Source: Planctomycetota bacterium (GTDB lineage Bacteria; Planctomycetota; UBA1135; UBA2386). Taken from it: a stretch of DNA of 56,053 nt. The notes below the pieces were generated by a model. That model saw nothing but the letters and a program-made list of their open reading frames with translations. It was not told the origin of the DNA and searched no databases. Both the position numbers and the translations under genes were made by a program. Positions 53,709-56,053 of the stretch are shown here, piece after piece; the first letter of the stretch is position 1; each line of letters opens with the position of its first letter. Where the stretch lies: NCBI GenBank assembly GCA_020848735.1, contig JADLHO010000034.1:1-56053 (forward strand), given 5' to 3'.

Positions 53709-55724
53709 ATGCGGTTCAAGGGCTACACCCTCAACGAGTTCCAGGTGCGCGCCGTGCGCGCGATCGAGGACGGGCGCGACGTGCTCGTCTCGGCGCCGAC
53801 CGGTGCGGGGAAGACGCTGGTCGCCGAGTTCGCCATCGACCGGGCCGTGAAGCTCGGCCGGCGCGTGATCTACACCGCGCCGATCAAGGCGCTCAGCAAC
53901 CAGAAGTACCGCGACTTCCAGTCCGAGGGTCTCGATGTCGGCCTCTCGACCGGTGATCTGACGCTCGAGCCCGGGGCTGCGATCGTCATCATGACGACCG
54001 AGATCTTCCGCAACGCGATCTTCGAAGACCCCCGCCGCTTCGACGACGTCGAGCACGTCATCTTCGACGAGATCCACTTCCTCGACGATCCGGAGCGCGG
54101 CACCGTCTGGGAGGAGAGCCTGATCTTCGCGCCCAGGCACCTGAAGATCGTCGGGCTCTCCGCGACGATCAGCAACCTCGCGCAGTTCGGCAAGTGGCTC
54201 GGCGAAGCACGCGGCCACGACCTCGAGATCGTGCGACACGACAAGCGCCCGGTGCCGCTCGACCACCAGCTCTTCCATCGCGACGTCGGGCTCTTCAAGA
54301 TCGCGCAGCGACAGCGCGCGCTGCAGACGGTCAAGCGCCTGCGCGCCCAGGAGTCACCACGCGACCGAGGGCGCAGCCGGGGCCGCGGCAGCAGCCGCGA
54401 TCGCCGCGGCGGCCACGATCGTGGGCCACATCCTTCGCAACTCGTCCTCGACCGTCTCGAGGACGATCGCCTGCTCCCCGTGCTGTTCTTCTGCTTCTCG
54501 CGCAAGGAGTGCGAGATCAAGGCCGAGCGCAATCTGCACCGCCGCGTGCTCACGCGCCCCGAGCAGGAACGGATGCAGCAGCTCTTCGACGAGGTCTGCA
54601 CGCGCTTCGAGCTCGATCCCGACCGCGATCAGGCCCTCCATCACATCCTCGAGCGCGCGCTGCAGGGCGTCGGGTTCCACCACGCCGGCATGCTCCCGAT
54701 CCACAAGGAAGTGGTGGAACGCCTCTTCACGTCCGGACTCCTGAAGCTCCTCTTCACGACCGAGACCTTCGCGCTGGGCATCAACATGCCCGCGCGCACG
54801 GTGGTCTTCGACTCGCTGCGCAAGTTCGACGGCGTGACCTTCGACTACATGCCGGCACGCGACTACCTGCAGATGGCGGGTCGTGCCGGGCGCCAGGGCA
54901 TCGACAAGGAAGGCCTCGTCATCTCGATCCTCGACGACGAGGCACTCGCCGATGCACCGCTCGCCGATCTCTTCGGCGGCAAGGTCGAGCCGATCCAGTC
55001 GCGCTTCAACCTCTCCTATTCGACGATCGTCAACCTCTGGGAGCGCATGGGCGAGGGCCTGCTCGACGCGTACGACAAGTCGTTCGCGGCGTTCCAGGCG
55101 ACAGGTGGCAGCCAGAAGAAGCAGGAGCGGGCGCGCAGCCACGCGCGTGCCGCGCTGCGTGCGCGGATCGCGGTGCTCGAGCAGGCCGGCTACGTCGACG
55201 CGAACGGCAAGCTGCTCGACCGCGGGCGCATCGCGCAGCGCATCAACGGCTACGAGATCCAGACGACCGAGCTGCTCTTCGACGGCGTGCTCGACGAACT
55301 GGACAAGGCCCAGCTCGCGGTCCTCTTCTGCGCCGTCGTCCACGAGTCGCGCCGCGGTCAGGACTCCGCCGAAGGACGCCGCGTCGTCGCGGCCGCCGTC
55401 GCGCGCCGCGCGGAGAACGCCGTGCGACGCTTCCAGGCGATCGAGGCGCTGCACGGCTTCCGCAGTTCGATCAAGGCGCTCGACTTCGGACTCTCGGTCG
55501 GTGTGCTCGCGTGGGCCCAGGGGGCGAGCATGCGCAAGGTGGAGCACGTCGCTGCCGCGGACGGCGGCGACTTCGTCCGCACGCTGCGCATGGCGATCCA
55601 GATGATGCGGCAGCTCCGCAGCGCGCTCGGCAAGGGGTATCCGCTTGCCGATCGGCTCGAGGAAGCGATCGTCACGGTGAACCGGGACGAGGTTGACGCG
55701 AAGCGGCAGTTCGAGCTCGGCTGA
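53709..55724 (+). CDS. Ski2-like DEVH-box RNA helicase with arginine/glycine insertion
   Basis: 671 residues from ATG at 53709. Superfamily 2 motifs are complete: Walker A APTGAGKTLVAEF (29-41), DEIH at 120-123, LSATISN at about 150, FFCFSRKECEIKAER, GVGFHHAGMLPIHKEVVE, ETFALGINMPARTVV and QMAGRAGRQG. The C-terminal region resembles the helical domain of Ski2/Mtr4/HelY proteins. It probably unwinds structured RNA in decay or quality control. An insertion at about 213-242 is rich in RGR, RDR and SRD units and sits between the two RecA-like domains. A 320-base divergent region lies upstream. Confidence 0.93.
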   Translation: MRFKGYTLNEFQVRAVRAIEDGRDVLVSAPTGAGKTLVAEFAIDRAVKLGRRVIYTAPIKALSNQKYRDFQSEGLDVGLSTGDLTLEPGAAIVIMTTEIFRNAIFEDPRRFDDVEHVIFDEIHFLDDPERGTVWEESLIFAPRHLKIVGLSATISNLAQFGKWLGEARGHDLEIVRHDKRPVPLDHQLFHRDVGLFKIAQRQRALQTVKRLRAQESPRDRGRSRGRGSSRDRRGGHDRGPHPSQLVLDRLEDDRLLPVLFFCFSRKECEIKAERNLHRRVLTRPEQERMQQLFDEVCTRFELDPDRDQALHHILERALQGVGFHHAGMLPIHKEVVERLFTSGLLKLLFTTETFALGINMPARTVVFDSLRKFDGVTFDYMPARDYLQMAGRAGRQGIDKEGLVISILDDEALADAPLADLFGGKVEPIQSRFNLSYSTIVNLWERMGEGLLDAYDKSFAAFQATGGSQKKQERARSHARAALRARIAVLEQAGYVDANGKLLDRGRIAQRINGYEIQTTELLFDGVLDELDKAQLAVLFCAVVHESRRGQDSAEGRRVVAAAVARRAENAVRRFQAIEALHGFRSSIKALDFGLSVGVLAWAQGASMRKVEHVAAADGGDFVRTLRMAIQMMRQLRSALGKGYPLADRLEEAIVTVNRDEVDAKRQFELG

Positions 55725-55850
55725 GGATCCCTGATCCACTTCGTTGGGCCGCGCCGCGGCGCCGCCTTGCCCGACCGCGACCCGCTTGCGGTTCCAGAAG
55801 CCCAGCCCGCCGACTCCGCGGCGATTCCCCGCCGACCGCATGCCCCGCCG

Positions 55851-56053
55851 TCAGGCCGGCTCCGGCTCCTCCCCCACCGAGTCCACCGGCGCCCGCCACT
55901 CCGCCACGCTCTCTCCGCGTCGCGCAAGCGGATGGGTGCTGTGCTCGCGACCCTGATCCTGTCGCCAGCCCAGCAGTTCCCGGATCGTCAGTCGGCGCGG
56001 CAGCAGCCCGAGCAACTCGGCCGGGCTCCGCTCCTCGCCATTGAAGCGCACCC
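55851..56053 (-). CDS. Partial hypothetical protein, 5' end beyond window
   Basis: 67 codons are visible from the window edge to a stop at 55851. A GTG at 56051 may be the start, but the frame could begin beyond the edge. It reads ELLGLLPRRLTIRELLGWRQ followed by an Arg/Glu-rich, polar tail. No motif recognised. It is convergent with the helicase gene across 126 bases. Coding status rests on frame length and composition only. Confidence 0.4.
   Translation of the reverse strand, partial: VRFNGEERSPAELLGLLPRRLTIRELLGWRQDQGREHSTHPLARRGESVAEWRAPVDSVGEEPEPA

Overview
The window is very GC-rich bacterial chromosome (by eye near 70 percent), almost fully coding, with about 43 protein genes. I see no tRNA or rRNA gene, insertion sequence, prophage or CRISPR array. 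It suggests a high-GC Planctomycetota-type bacterium. The reasons are the mix of RpoN, SelB, HEAT-repeat and HEAT plus von Willebrand proteins, formylglycine-enzyme-like (SUMF1) domains, a giant membrane Ser/Thr kinase, weak Shine-Dalgarno sites and many GTG starts. This assignment is inference from gene content; no 16S is present. An lpxH homologue points to a Gram-negative style outer membrane.

Layout. 1-6685 (minus): a truncated helical gene, a degenerate GGDEF protein, yebC, rpsI, rplM, pyk and a membrane HEAT protein. 6879-15425 (minus): rpsA, plsC and cmk (a widely conserved neighbourhood), then a translationally coupled trio in transcription order: sigma-54-type response regulator, GH42-like exported protein, lpxH. 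A second degenerate GGDEF gene follows, behind a structured leader or small RNA with the only classical U-tract terminator I found. 15906-16394 (minus) is a small membrane protein. 16468-19592 (plus): a GspF-domain membrane protein, rpoN, efp. 19664-27993: larC, a secreted HEAT protein, arginase, a SAM hydroxide adenosyltransferase-like gene, a phosphohexomutase, threonine aldolase and an MFS transporter. 28046-33942 (minus): a HEAT/vWA exported protein, an acidic-proline-rich transmembrane protein, and selB. 33989-41333 (minus): a COG1579 zinc-ribbon protein, rpoD, dnaG, rsmA, a SUMF1-like lipoprotein and an OmpA/Pal-like lipoprotein. 41605-53388 (minus): a membrane-anchored excisionase-type HTH protein, a small anchored protein, a histidine kinase, gspF, then a tightly coupled set of PP2C phosphatase, lipoprotein and 1,399-residue Ser/Thr kinase, behind an FtsQ-like gene. 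53709-55724 (plus) is a Ski2-like helicase, followed by a partial gene at the edge.

How the genes work together. Much of the window is information processing: ribosomal proteins S1, S9 and L13, EF-P, YebC, SelB, RsmA, DnaG, RpoD and RpoN. The rest is mainly envelope and signalling. The strongest candidate for an undescribed system is the kinase, lipoprotein and phosphatase set at 45712-51919. The kinase ectodomain ends in a degenerate formylglycine-enzyme fold, all three stop/start pairs overlap by four bases, and the set is flanked by an FtsQ-like gene and a GspF plus histidine kinase pair. Other points of note are an EF-P lacking the modified lysine, a sigma-54 activator with altered AAA+ motifs, a palindrome and tandem repeats upstream of rpsA, and the attenuator-like leader at 15533-15764.
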